From the NCBI RefSeq assembly GCF_022690685.1, contig NZ_JALCYY010000037.1, positions 1 through 53,031 of the forward strand: a stretch of 53,031 nt of DNA. The letters are read 5' to 3'. The position numbers and the translations under genes were made by a program. The DNA is from Anaeromyxobacter terrae (GTDB lineage Bacteria > Myxococcota > Myxococcia > Myxococcales > Anaeromyxobacteraceae). Below the pieces are notes generated by a model, which saw nothing but the letters and a program-made list of their open reading frames with translations, had not been told where the DNA came from and searched no databases. This document shows positions 9,721 to 17,088 of this stretch, in pieces (position 1 is the first letter of the stretch; every line of letters starts with the position of its first letter).

Positions 9721-12062
9721 CCGGGCGAGAGGAAGCGGGCGAGGACGCGCTTCTGGCCCACCTCGTCGAAGACGACGGTCACCTTCGCGCCCGCGCCCGC
9801 CCCCTCGCAGGCGAGCACCGTCCCCTCGCCCAGCGAGGCGTGCGCGACGCGCGTTCCGGGCGCGAGCGCGCCCCCGGCCTCCGCCCGCTGGTCGAAGGAG
9901 TAGTCGACGACCGGCCCCTGGTGAAGCGGCGCCGCGCGGCGAGGCGGCGGCGTCTCGCGGGGGCCGTCGTCCTCGAGCTCGATGTGCGGCTCGCCCGGGA
10001 GCGAGCCCGGCGGGCGGCGGATGATCGGACCGCGCGCGGCGGGCGCGGCGGACGGCGCGAGCCTGGGCGCGAGCCCGAACAGCTCAGGCGGCAGGTCCGC
10101 GAGGAAGCGCGACGGCTCCATCGACCGGTAGGAGGGGCCGCCCTCGCCGTAGCCGATGCGGCGGCGCGCGAGCGAGAGGGTGAGCCGCTTCTTCGCCCGC
10201 GTCATGCCCACGTAGCAGAGCCGCCGCTCCTCGTCCTCCGCTGCCTCGCGCTCGGCCGGGCCCGCGTCGGACCAGGGACGCTCGTAGGGGAGCGTGCCGT
10301 CCTCGAGGCCGGCGAGGAACACCGCCTCGAACTCGAGCCCCTTCGCGGCGTGCAGCGTCATGAGCGAGACGCGCCCCTCCGGCGTCTCGGCGTCCGCCTC
10401 GCCGAGGAGCGCGATCTGCTCGAGGAAGCGCGCGAGCGGCGGGGGCCGCACCTCGTCCGGATCGCGGGGCGGCGGCTCGCCGATGAGCGACTCGTCGAAC
10501 TCGCGCGCGGCGGCGACGAGCTCGACGAGGTTCTCGGCCCGCTCGACCGCCTCGTCGGTGTGCTCCTCCTCGAGACGCGCGAGGAGCCCGGAGCGCTTCA
10601 GCGCCTCCTGCACGGCGATCCCGGCGTCGAGCGCGGGGACGTCCGCGACGAGGCCCTCGACGAGCGCGTGGAACTCGGCGAGGGCGCGGCGGGCGGCGGG
10701 CTTGAGCTCCAGGACCGCCTCGCGGTCGGCGATGGCGTCGAAGAGCGAGATCCCGCGCGCCTGGGCGTGAGCGCGGAGCCGCTCGACGGTCTTCTCGCCG
10801 ATGCCCCGCGGCGGACGGTTCACCACCCGCTCGAGGTCGAGGTCGCTCCGGGGCGAGAGGGCGAGGCGCAGGTAGGCGGCCGCGTCCCGCACCTCGGCGC
10901 GCTCGTAGAAGCTCGTGCCGCGGACGATCACGTACGGCACGCGCGCCGCGCGCAGGGCCGCCTCGATCGGGCGCGACTGCGCGTTCGTGCGGTAGAGGAC
11001 GGCGATCTCCTCGCCGGCCGTGCCGCGGGCGCGCTCCGTCTGCACCGCGCGCGCGATGCGCTCCGCCTCGTCGTGCTCGTCCTGCCCGACGACGAGGGCG
11101 AGCGGCTCGCCCGCGCCGCTCTCGGTCCAGAGCCGCTTGTCGCGCCGCCGCCGCGCCTTCGAGATCACCGCGTGCGCGGCGTCGAGGACCGTGCGCGTGG
11201 AGCGGTAGTTCTGCTCGAGCTTCACGACGCGCGCGCCGGGGAAGCCCTGGTCGAACTCGAGGATGTTCGTCACGTCCGCGCCGCGCCAGCGGTAGATCGC
11301 CTGGTCGTCGTCGCCCACCACGCACACGTTCCGCTTCTCGTTCGTGAGGAGCTTCAGGAGCCGGTACTGGGCGGCGTTCGTGTCCTGGAACTCGTCCACG
11401 AGCAGGTGGCGGAAGCGGCCCGACCAGGCGCGCCGCACCGCCGCGTCCTCCTCCAGGAGCCGCACCGGGCGGAGGAGCAGGTCGCCGAAGTCCACCGCCC
11501 CGGCGCGCGCGAGCGCTGCCTCGAAGCGGCCGTAGACCTCGCGCGCGAGCTGTCCCTCGACGTCGTACTCGCCGACGACGGCCTCGTCCGGACGCAGCGC
11601 CGCGTTCTTCCAGCGGTCGATGCGCGAGAGCGCCTGGCGCGCGGTGAGCGGCTCGCCGTCCTCGACGCGCAGCTCCTGGAAGATCCGCTTCACGAGCCGG
11701 ATCTGGTCGTCGTCGTCGTAGATCGCGAAGGACGGCGGCAGCCCGGCGCGCGCCGCCTCGCGCCGGAGGAAGCGGGCCCCGAAGGCGTGGAAGGTCTGCA
11801 CCCACAGCTCGTTCGCCTGGACGCCGAGCAGGCGCTCGAGCCGCTCCCGCATCTCGCCCGCCGCCTTGTTCGTGAAGGTGACGGCGAGGATGTGCCAGGG
11901 CATCACCCGCTCGTCGCGGACGAGCCGGGCGATGCGGTGGACGATGACGCGCGTCTTGCCGCTGCCCGCCCCGGCGAGGACGAGGAGCGGTCCCTCGCCG
12001 TGGAGCACGGCCTCGCGCTGGGCGTCGTTCAGGCCCTCGAGGAGTGGGTCGGACGTCGACAT
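9717..12062 (-). CDS. UvrD/PcrA-type superfamily 1 DNA helicase
   Basis: 781 residues, the usual UvrD/PcrA length. All SF1A motifs are readable: Q-motif and Walker A (LNDAQREAVLHGEG, LVLAGAGSGKT), Walker B (LVDEFQDTNAAQYRLLK), motif III (VVGDDDQAIYRWRGAD), motif IV (LEQNYRST), motif V (LMTLHAAKGLEFEAVFL) and motif VI (RLCYVGMTRAKKRLTL). The C-terminal ~100 residues are a Pro/Arg-rich linker and a Tudor-like end (GTRVAHASLGEGTVLACEG), as in PcrA. It is expected to be a 3'-5' helicase in nucleotide-excision and mismatch repair or in removing proteins from DNA. I cannot separate PcrA from UvrD by name. Its 3' end overlaps the CotH gene by 4 bp; its start is divergent from the PrcB-like lipoprotein. 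Confidence 0.95.
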   Translation of the reverse strand: MSTSDPLLEGLNDAQREAVLHGEGPLLVLAGAGSGKTRVIVHRIARLVRDERVMPWHILAVTFTNKAAGEMRERLERLLGVQANELWVQTFHAFGARFLRREAARAGLPPSFAIYDDDDQIRLVKRIFQELRVEDGEPLTARQALSRIDRWKNAALRPDEAVVGEYDVEGQLAREVYGRFEAALARAGAVDFGDLLLRPVRLLEEDAAVRRAWSGRFRHLLVDEFQDTNAAQYRLLKLLTNEKRNVCVVGDDDQAIYRWRGADVTNILEFDQGFPGARVVKLEQNYRSTRTVLDAAHAVISKARRRRDKRLWTESGAGEPLALVVGQDEHDEAERIARAVQTERARGTAGEEIAVLYRTNAQSRPIEAALRAARVPYVIVRGTSFYERAEVRDAAAYLRLALSPRSDLDLERVVNRPPRGIGEKTVERLRAHAQARGISLFDAIADREAVLELKPAARRALAEFHALVEGLVADVPALDAGIAVQEALKRSGLLARLEEEHTDEAVERAENLVELVAAAREFDESLIGEPPPRDPDEVRPPPLARFLEQIALLGEADAETPEGRVSLMTLHAAKGLEFEAVFLAGLEDGTLPYERPWSDAGPAEREAAEDEERRLCYVGMTRAKKRLTLSLARRRIGYGEGGPSYRSMEPSRFLADLPPELFGLAPRLAPSAAPAARGPIIRRPPGSLPGEPHIELEDDGPRETPPPRRAAPLHQGPVVDYSFDQRAEAGGALAPGTRVAHASLGEGTVLACEGAGAGAKVTVVFDEVGQKRVLARFLSPG

Positions 12063-12182
12063 GGGGGCCGGAAGGATAATCGAAGCGGGCCCGGTCCGCG
12101 CGGGGGCTGGCGAGCGAGCAGGCGATATGCTCTATTGGTGAATTGTCACGCCCGCGCCCGGGCGGCTCCCCGGAGGAAGACC

Positions 12183-12668
12183 ATGGTCCGATCGTCCGCA
12201 CTCGCCGTCACCCTCGCGCTCCTCGCCGCCTGCGGCGGAGCTGCCTCCGGCCCCGACCAGCAGCCTTCCGGGATCGTGCTGCCGCAGGCCACGGAGCTCT
12301 CGTCTCCCTACAGCGCGTTCACCGGGCCGAGCCGGCTCGTGGTGCGCGACGAGCCGACCTGGGCGGAGGCGTGGGCGACCATCCACGGTCCCGTGAGCGA
12401 GCTCCCGCCGCTGCCGGCCGTGGACTTCTCCCGAGAGATGGTCCTCGTGGCAGCGATCGGGCAGCGCCCCTCGGGCGGCTACACGGTGACGTTCTCCGCG
12501 GTGACGGCGGTCGGCGATGGCCTGCGCGCGACGGTGCAGGAGTCCGCGCCCGGGCCCGGCTGTGGGACCGCCACGGTGATCACGAGCCCGGTCGTGGCGA
12601 TCCGGGTGCCGCGGGTGGAGGGCGCGGTGCAGTTCGTGGACGGGCCCGTCGTTCGCCCCGGCTGCTGA
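12183..12668 (+). CDS. PrcB-like domain lipoprotein
   Basis: 161 residues from ATG 12183, preceded by a good GGAGGAAG ribosome site. The leader ends in a lipobox (ALLAAC, Cys17), so it is an outer- or inner-membrane lipoprotein. The second half matches the PrcB C-terminal domain seen in protease-complex subunits of spirochaetes and in many uncharacterised lipoproteins (REMVLVAAIGQRPSGGYTVT, GCGTATVITSPVVAIRVPR). The first part (RDEPTWAEAWATIHG) is also common in this group. No protease gene is adjacent. The function is not known; a role in protein-protein contact outside the cytoplasm is inferred. It converges on the unknown gene at 12686 with only 17 bp between them. Confidence 0.85.
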   Translation: MVRSSALAVTLALLAACGGAASGPDQQPSGIVLPQATELSSPYSAFTGPSRLVVRDEPTWAEAWATIHGPVSELPPLPAVDFSREMVLVAAIGQRPSGGYTVTFSAVTAVGDGLRATVQESAPGPGCGTATVITSPVVAIRVPRVEGAVQFVDGPVVRPGC

Positions 12669-12685
12669 GCCGGTGAAGCGAGCGC

Positions 12686-13807
12686 TCAGCCCCGGGCGGC
12701 GGCGCGCTTCGCCTTGCGCGCCGGCTTCTTCCTCGACGCCGGCGCGTCGTACTGGTAGTCCGACTCGGTCCGATCCACCTGCTCGAGCACCCGCGGCTCG
12801 CCCTTGGCCCCCTCGGAGTCCGCGAGCGTGGCGCGCACCGAGCGCGTCCAGACGAAGCGGTGGGGGAGCAGCGTCCCCGGCTCGGTGACGAGGAGGAGCT
12901 CGTTCTCGACGACGAGCTCGCGGAGCGCGCCCTCGGGGAGCTTCGCCTCCAGCCCGGCGAGCTTCGCCACGACGGCACCCGCGAGGCCCGGGAGCGCGGC
13001 CGGGTCCGGCGCCGCGCGCAGCGTGATCTCGACGCAGCGCTCCTCGTGGTCGCGCGCGGAGCACGGCACCCTGCGCCGGACGGAGAACTCCTGCTCGAAG
13101 TCGGTCTTGGTGCCGAGGAGCGGCACCTCCGCCTCGGTCTTCATGCCGTAGCGCTCGCCGAGCTCGAGGTCCGCGCCGATCCAGAACCCGACCGACAGGT
13201 TCCACATCTCGCGCGCCTGCGCCTGCATCGCCGCCTCGGCGAACGCCAGCGCGCGCTCGAGCTGATCCTCCGGGACCGAGCCCTCGAGCAGCCGCGCCAT
13301 CGCGGGCCGCAAGGCCTCGACGCCGTCGAGGGCGGCGAACTCGCCCTCCGGCGACACGACCTGCACGACCGACTCGGCCGCCCGCAGGATCCCGTCCACC
13401 GCCGCCGGCGGCCCCGGGTACGGGGCGTCGCCCTCCCAGGAGGTGCCGCGGGTGCGGATGCGGAGCACGCCGCCTTCCTGCTCGAGCCGCTGCGTGAAGC
13501 GGGTGGTCGTCGTGCTGGGCGGATGGCCGGTGCGGTGGCGGGTCCGTCGCTGCGTCGCCTGCACCTCGGCCGCGGCCGGCCAGGCGAAGCGCAGCCGGAC
13601 CACGTCCGAGTCGCTCCCGCCGGGTACGGCCGCGGGCGCGGGAGCGGGAGCGGACTGCCCGGTCGCCCGGGCAGGCGCGCGTGCGGGGGCGGTCGCCCTG
13701 GCGGGGCTCCCGGGCGAGGACGCGGGCCCGTCCTTCGCGCGCGCCGGATCGCCGGCGAGAGCGATGGAGAACACGAGCACGGCGGCCGCGCGGGCGAGGC
13801 TTCGCAT
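12686..13807 (-). CDS. Hypothetical secreted protein
   Basis: 373 residues that I do not recognise. It begins with a signal peptide (MRSLARAAAVLVFSIALAGDPARA) followed by a ~40-residue Ala/Pro linker. The body alternates beta-strand-like segments (DVVRLRFAWPAAAEVQATQ, LRIRTRGTSWEGDAP) with a helical middle (ALRPAMARLLEGSVPEDQLE, LAFAEAAMQAQAREMW) and ends in a basic tail (RKKPARKAKRAAARG). The arrangement resembles periplasmic DUF6263-like proteins only in general outline. Two cysteines in VPCSARDHEERCVEI could form a disulfide. It is alone on its strand, with ~218 bp of non-coding DNA between it and RNase J. Confidence 0.75.
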   Translation of the reverse strand: MRSLARAAAVLVFSIALAGDPARAKDGPASSPGSPARATAPARAPARATGQSAPAPAPAAVPGGSDSDVVRLRFAWPAAAEVQATQRRTRHRTGHPPSTTTTRFTQRLEQEGGVLRIRTRGTSWEGDAPYPGPPAAVDGILRAAESVVQVVSPEGEFAALDGVEALRPAMARLLEGSVPEDQLERALAFAEAAMQAQAREMWNLSVGFWIGADLELGERYGMKTEAEVPLLGTKTDFEQEFSVRRRVPCSARDHEERCVEITLRAAPDPAALPGLAGAVVAKLAGLEAKLPEGALRELVVENELLLVTEPGTLLPHRFVWTRSVRATLADSEGAKGEPRVLEQVDRTESDYQYDAPASRKKPARKAKRAAARG

Positions 13808-13974
13808 GGGCGGCCGAGGCTACCACGGGGCCCTCGTGACACGATCCGGCGGATGCCGGGTCTCTTCTCCCGGGAGGCGTGCCGCGGGCGGTCCGCAGCC
13901 GGTCCGCGGCCTCGCGCTTCCCGCCCGGCGAGGAGGATCTCGCCCGGGCGGAGGCGGTGGGGAGCCCGGAGCCA

Positions 13975-13989
13975 GGGAACCGGGTTCCC
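13975..13989. promoter_or_regulatory. 15-bp palindrome upstream of RNase J
   Basis: GGGAACC-G-GGTTCCC is a perfect 7+7 palindrome ending 36 nt before the RNase J start. Its position and symmetry fit an operator for a dimeric regulator; it could equally be a chance palindrome in GC-rich DNA. The rest of 13808-14025 shows no clear promoter. Confidence 0.3.
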
Positions 13990-14025
13990 GCCCCTCCATG
14001 CTGGCGCGAGGAGTAGATTCCCCGC

Positions 14026-15678
14026 GTGGCGCCTCCCGTCCGCATCGTCCCGCTCGGCGGCCTCGGCGAGATCGGCATGAACTGCATGGCGATCGAGGCG
14101 GACGGCCGGATCGCCGTGGTCGACTGCGGGATCCTCTTCCCGAACGAGCCGATCGGCGTCGACCTCATCGCGCCGGACCTCGGCTGGCTGCGCGAGCGGC
14201 GCGAGCAGGTGGGCGCGATCTACCTGACGCACGGGCACGAGGACCACATCGGCGCGATGCCGTTCCTGCTCCGGGAGGTGAAGGCGCCGGTGTACGGGAC
14301 CCGCTTCACGCTCGCGCTCCTGCGCCCGAGGCTCGACGAGGCGGGGGTCGACGCGGACCTGCGCGAGGTGGAGCCCGGCGACCTGCGCCCGGCCGGCGAG
14401 GCTTCGCCGCTCGCGGCCGAGTTCTACGCCGTCACCCACTCCATCCCCGACGCGTGCGGCCTCGCCTTCACGACGCCGCAGGGGACGATCGTGCACTCCG
14501 GCGACTTCAAGATCGACCCGCACCCCATCGCCGGGCCCGGCTTCGATCTCGCCCGCGTCGAGGCGCTCGGCCGGCGCGGGGTGCGGCTCCTCCTCTCCGA
14601 CTCCACGAACTCGGAGCGCCCCGGCTCCTCCCTCTCCGAGGCGGAGGTCGGCGCCGCGCTCGAGGAGGCGTTCGAGCGCGCTCCCGGGCGCGTCCTCGTC
14701 GCCTGCTTCGCCTCCAACATCCACCGCATCCAGCAGGTCGCGAACGCCGCGCGCGCCTTCGGCCGCCGCCTCGCGCTCCTCGGCCGCTCGATGGAGTCGA
14801 ACGTCCGGCTCGCCCAGGCGCTCGGGTACCTCGACCTGCCCGGCTGGATGCCGGTCGGGTTCCCGGAGGCGCGCGAGCTGCCGGGAAAGGAGCTCTGCGT
14901 CCTCACCACCGGGACGCAGGGCGAGCCGCGGAGCGCCCTCGCCCGCCTCGCGCGCGGCGAGCACCCGGAGCTCGACCTCGCGCCGGGCGACCTCGTCGTC
15001 CTCTCGTCGCGCTTCATCCCGGGGAACGAGGTCGCGGTCGGCGAGCTCGTGAACGCGCTCTGCCGCCGCGGCGCCCAGGTCGCCTACGAGGGACTCCGCC
15101 CGCTGCACGTCTCCGGGCACGCGCAGGAGGCGGAGCAGCGCCGGCTCATCTCGCTCGCTCGCCCCGAGCACTTCGTGCCCATCCACGGTGAGTACCGCCA
15201 CCTCGCCCGCCACGCCGCCCACGCCGCCGCTGAGGGCGTGCGCGGGCGCCACCTGCTCCTCGACGGGCAGGTGCTCGAGCTCGGCGACGGCGGGGTGGGC
15301 GTGCTCGAGGAGCCCGTGCCGGTGGGGCGCGTCTACACCGACCGGGACACGCTGCTCGGGCAGGACATCGGCGCGATGGTGGTGAAGGACCGGCGCCTGC
15401 TCGCGGAGACGGGGCTCTGCATCGCCGTGCTCGCCGTGGACAAGGCGACCGGCGCGGTGATACGCGGGCCGGAGCTCTTCGCCCGCGGCGTCGCCGGGTT
15501 CGAGGGGGCGGAGGAGGAGATCCGGGCGGAGGCCCTGCGCGCCCTCGACGAGCTCACCCCGCAGGCGCGCGTGGTGGTCGAGGAGGTGCAGGAGACGCTC
15601 CGGGTGGCGGTCCGCCGCTGGCTGAAGCGCGCGACGGGAAAGCGGCCCACCGTGCTGCCGGTGGTGCTCGAGCTCTGA
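14026..15678 (+). CDS. rnj: Ribonuclease J (metallo-beta-lactamase/beta-CASP)
   Basis: 550 residues, the normal length. It is a 5'-3' exo- and endoribonuclease of mRNA decay and rRNA processing. GTG 14026 is the start; GAGGAG lies 12 nt upstream and the protein then begins directly at the conserved VRIVPLGGLGEIGMNC. The zinc site (YLTHGHEDHIGA), motif 3 (VTHSIPDACG), motif 4 (IVHSGDFKID), the beta-CASP region (LLLSDSTNSERPGSS, ACFASNIHRIQQV) and the C-terminal PIHGEYRH motif are all present, followed by the small C-terminal domain. RNase J in place of, or next to, RNase E is usual in Myxococcota. The YajQ gene follows after 42 bp and is probably cotranscribed. Confidence 0.96.
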   Translation: MAPPVRIVPLGGLGEIGMNCMAIEADGRIAVVDCGILFPNEPIGVDLIAPDLGWLRERREQVGAIYLTHGHEDHIGAMPFLLREVKAPVYGTRFTLALLRPRLDEAGVDADLREVEPGDLRPAGEASPLAAEFYAVTHSIPDACGLAFTTPQGTIVHSGDFKIDPHPIAGPGFDLARVEALGRRGVRLLLSDSTNSERPGSSLSEAEVGAALEEAFERAPGRVLVACFASNIHRIQQVANAARAFGRRLALLGRSMESNVRLAQALGYLDLPGWMPVGFPEARELPGKELCVLTTGTQGEPRSALARLARGEHPELDLAPGDLVVLSSRFIPGNEVAVGELVNALCRRGAQVAYEGLRPLHVSGHAQEAEQRRLISLARPEHFVPIHGEYRHLARHAAHAAAEGVRGRHLLLDGQVLELGDGGVGVLEEPVPVGRVYTDRDTLLGQDIGAMVVKDRRLLAETGLCIAVLAVDKATGAVIRGPELFARGVAGFEGAEEEIRAEALRALDELTPQARVVVEEVQETLRVAVRRWLKRATGKRPTVLPVVLEL

Positions 15679-15720
15679 CCGGCGCGGCGACGCGCCGGAG
15701 AACTGGAAGGGAACGACGGG

Positions 15721-16209
15721 ATGCCGAGCTTCGACGTGGTCTCCGAGCTGAACCTCATGGAGGTGGAGAACGCCTTCAACCAGGCGCGCAAGGAGATCCT
15801 CCAGCGCTTCGACTTCAAGGGCACGAACACGGACCTGGAGCGGGACAAGGACCAGCACGTCGTCGTGAAGGCCGCCTCCGAAGGGCGCGCCGAGGCGGCG
15901 CTGCAGGTGCTCATGGAGAAGCTCGCCAAGCGCGGCGTCCCGCTCGAGGGGCTCGATCCGCAGAAGGTGGAGCCCGCCTCCGGCGGCTCGGTGCGCCAGC
16001 TCGTGAAGCTGAAGCGCGGCCTCAAGCAGGAGGACGCGAAGAAGATCGTGGCGCTCATGAAGGAGAGCGGGCTCAAGGTACAGGCCGCGATCCAGGGCGA
16101 GGCGGTGCGGGTGAGCGGCAAGAAGAAGGACGATCTGCAGGCGGCGATGCAGGCGATCCGAGGGGGCGGGCTGGGGATCCCGCTGCAGTTCCAGAACTTC
16201 AGGGAGTGA
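15721..16209 (+). CDS. YajQ-family cyclic-di-GMP/nucleic-acid-binding protein
   Basis: 162 residues, the full family length. It starts with the conserved MPSFDVVSELNLMEVENA and contains QRFDFKGTNTDLE, KRGVPLEGLDPQKVEPASGG, LVKLKRGLKQEDAKKIVALM and the C-terminal VSGKKKDDLQAAMQAIR and PLQFQNFRE. YajQ has two RNA-recognition-like domains; homologues bind nucleic acid, and a Xanthomonas member binds cyclic di-GMP as a transcription co-regulator. Which applies here is unknown. Its last codons overlap a GTG that opens a long frame into the repeat array (rejected as a gene). Confidence 0.95.
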   Translation: MPSFDVVSELNLMEVENAFNQARKEILQRFDFKGTNTDLERDKDQHVVVKAASEGRAEAALQVLMEKLAKRGVPLEGLDPQKVEPASGGSVRQLVKLKRGLKQEDAKKIVALMKESGLKVQAAIQGEAVRVSGKKKDDLQAAMQAIRGGGLGIPLQFQNFRE

Positions 16210-16229
16210 AGCGGGGCGGGCGGGGTCGA

Positions 16230-16317
16230 GACCCCGACCTCGACCCCGACCTCGACCTCGACCCCGACCCCGACCTCGACCTCGACCTCGACCCTGACCT
16301 CGACCTCGACCCCGACG
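16230..16317 (+). repeat. GACCYC hexamer array, copy 1
   Basis: About 14-15 tandem hexamers alternating GACCCC and GACCTC (one GACCCT variant), starting 20 bp after the YajQ stop. It ends in GACGTC, a palindrome, after which the array continues in the opposite polarity. Two other arrays of the same hexamer lie within 1.7 kb, all with the C-rich strand on plus. Confidence 0.9.
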
Positions 16318-16434
16318 TCGTCATCGCAATCGCGGTCGTCGTCCCGGTCGCGGTCGTGGTCGTCGTCCCGGTCGTGGTCGTCGTCCCGGTCGTCGTCGTC
16401 CCGGTCGTGGTCGTCGTCCTCCCGGTCGCGGTCT
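16318..16434 (+). repeat. Inverted-polarity hexamer array (GTCGTC / CCGGTC / GTGGTC)
   Basis: Immediately after the GACGTC pivot the 6-bp period continues for ~19 units, but with GTC-type words (GTCGTC, CCGGTC, GTGGTC, GCGGTC), i.e. the opposite strand of GAC-type words. The two arrays form a diffuse inverted repeat that could fold back. No gene is supported in 16210-16568 apart from this and the hairpin that follows. Confidence 0.8.
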
Positions 16435-16527
16435 CTTCCTCGTTCGTCAGCCGCCGCGCCGGGCCTTGCCCGTCACGGCGGCTGAATCGTTCTGCGCGGG
16501 TGGATGGGCGGCGGGCTCGAGCTGGCA

Positions 16528-16576
16528 TTGGGCATCGCGGCCTCCTGTCCGGGGTGAAGGAGGCCGCGATGCCCAA
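16528..16576 (+). promoter_or_regulatory. Leader hairpin 1: 19-bp perfect stem enclosing RBS and start codon
   Basis: Left arm 16528-16546 and right arm 16558-16576 are perfect reverse complements; the loop is the 11-nt GTCCGGGGTGA (16547-16557). The right arm contains AGGAGG (16558-16563), with the adjacent A at 16557 in the loop, and the ATG of the four-helix-bundle gene (16569). The left arm carries CCTCCT, an anti-Shine-Dalgarno mimic. Formation of the stem in mRNA would hide both RBS and start codon. A hairpin of different stem sequence but nearly the same loop precedes the paralogue at 17547. Confidence 0.85.
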
Positions 16577-17036
16577 CACCGTTCTCATCGAGCTCAACCG
16601 CAAGTTCACCCCGACCTCGACCCCGACCCTGACCTCGACCCCGACCCCGATCTCGACCACGCCCCCCATCCCCACCCCCACCTCGACCCCGCCCCTCTTC
16701 CCCTTCCAGACCCTCGACGCGTACCGCTTCGCCCGCGAGCTCGCCGTTCGCGTCCACTCCGCCCGCATCGCCGATCCCGAGCTCCGCGATCAGGCCACCC
16801 GCGCGGCGAAGAGCGCGTTCCTCAACCTGTGCGAGGGGCTCCCCGACGACCGCGCCGCCATGCGGCGCAAGTACTTCCTCTCCTCCGACGGCTCGCTCCA
16901 CGAGGTCGTCGGTGCAGCAGATCTCGCCTGCGCCATCGGGGCGGTCGGGACCGACGACGCCGCGGAGATCCAGGCCCTGGCGGTCCGGCTGCGCGCGATG
17001 CTGCGGGGGCTGCTCCGCAGCGCGCGGTCGGTGTGA
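16569..17036 (+). CDS. Four-helix-bundle protein (23S rRNA-IVS/bAvd-like), with TP/TS-repeat linker, copy 1
   Basis: 155 residues from ATG 16569, which has AAGGAGG five nt upstream. Residues 1-13 ([13 protein letters not shown]) are followed by a ~30-residue linker of Thr-Pro/Thr-Ser pairs encoded by the GACCYC hexamer repeat, then the four-helix-bundle domain from ~45 ([37 protein letters not shown]). The family is usually ~115-125 residues without this linker. Relatives include ORFs in 23S rRNA intervening sequences and the accessory Avd protein of diversity-generating retroelements, which is basic and binds nucleic acid. No reverse transcriptase is visible here. The gene converges on its paralogue (stops 49 bp apart). 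Function unknown; an RNA-linked role is inference. Confidence 0.85.
   Translation: MPNTVLIELNRKFTPTSTPTLTSTPTPISTTPPIPTPTSTPPLFPFQTLDAYRFARELAVRVHSARIADPELRDQATRAAKSAFLNLCEGLPDDRAAMRRKYFLSSDGSLHEVVGAADLACAIGAVGTDDAAEIQALAVRLRAMLRGLLRSARSV
16605..16697 (+). repeat. GACCYC-type hexamer array inside the four-helix-bundle gene, copy 2
   Basis: Degenerate run of GACCCC/GACCTC-type hexamers with GATCTC, CCCATCC and ACCCCC variants, read in-frame as [16 protein letters not shown] and following residues. Six-base units keep the reading frame whatever their number, so the linker can grow or shrink by two residues at a time. Confidence 0.85.
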
Positions 17037-17088
17037 CCGCGCAGCGGCGCGCGCGTCCCTCGGGGCGCGCGCGCCGCGGGAGCGGTCA
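17034..17088. terminator. Stop-to-stop palindrome, likely bidirectional terminator
   Basis: Outer arms 17034-17040 (TGACCGC) and 17082-17088 (GCGGTCA) and inner arms 17044-17055 and 17066-17077 (12 bp, perfect) enclose a 10-nt loop. The TGA stops of the two convergent genes are the first and last three bases and pair with each other. A very stable GC stem without a T-run; it fits a bidirectional terminator or 3'-end stabiliser. Confidence 0.65.

Noticed and set aside
7905-12182. Plus-strand open frame of more than 1,400 codons running into the PrcB-like gene
   Set aside because: It is a shadow of CotH and the helicase: Arg/Ala-rich, no domain, and the real genes in other frames have all family motifs.
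13141-15858. 905-codon minus-strand frame opposite RNase J and YajQ
   Set aside because: Antisense shadow; RNase J motifs are intact on plus.
16206-16568. GTG 16206 overlapping the YajQ stop opens a frame continuous with the first four-helix-bundle gene (DPDL and VVVPV repeats, 276 residues in all)
   Set aside because: The six-base repeat stays open in several frames, there is no coding signature before 16569, and SD, hairpin and homology all place the start at 16569.
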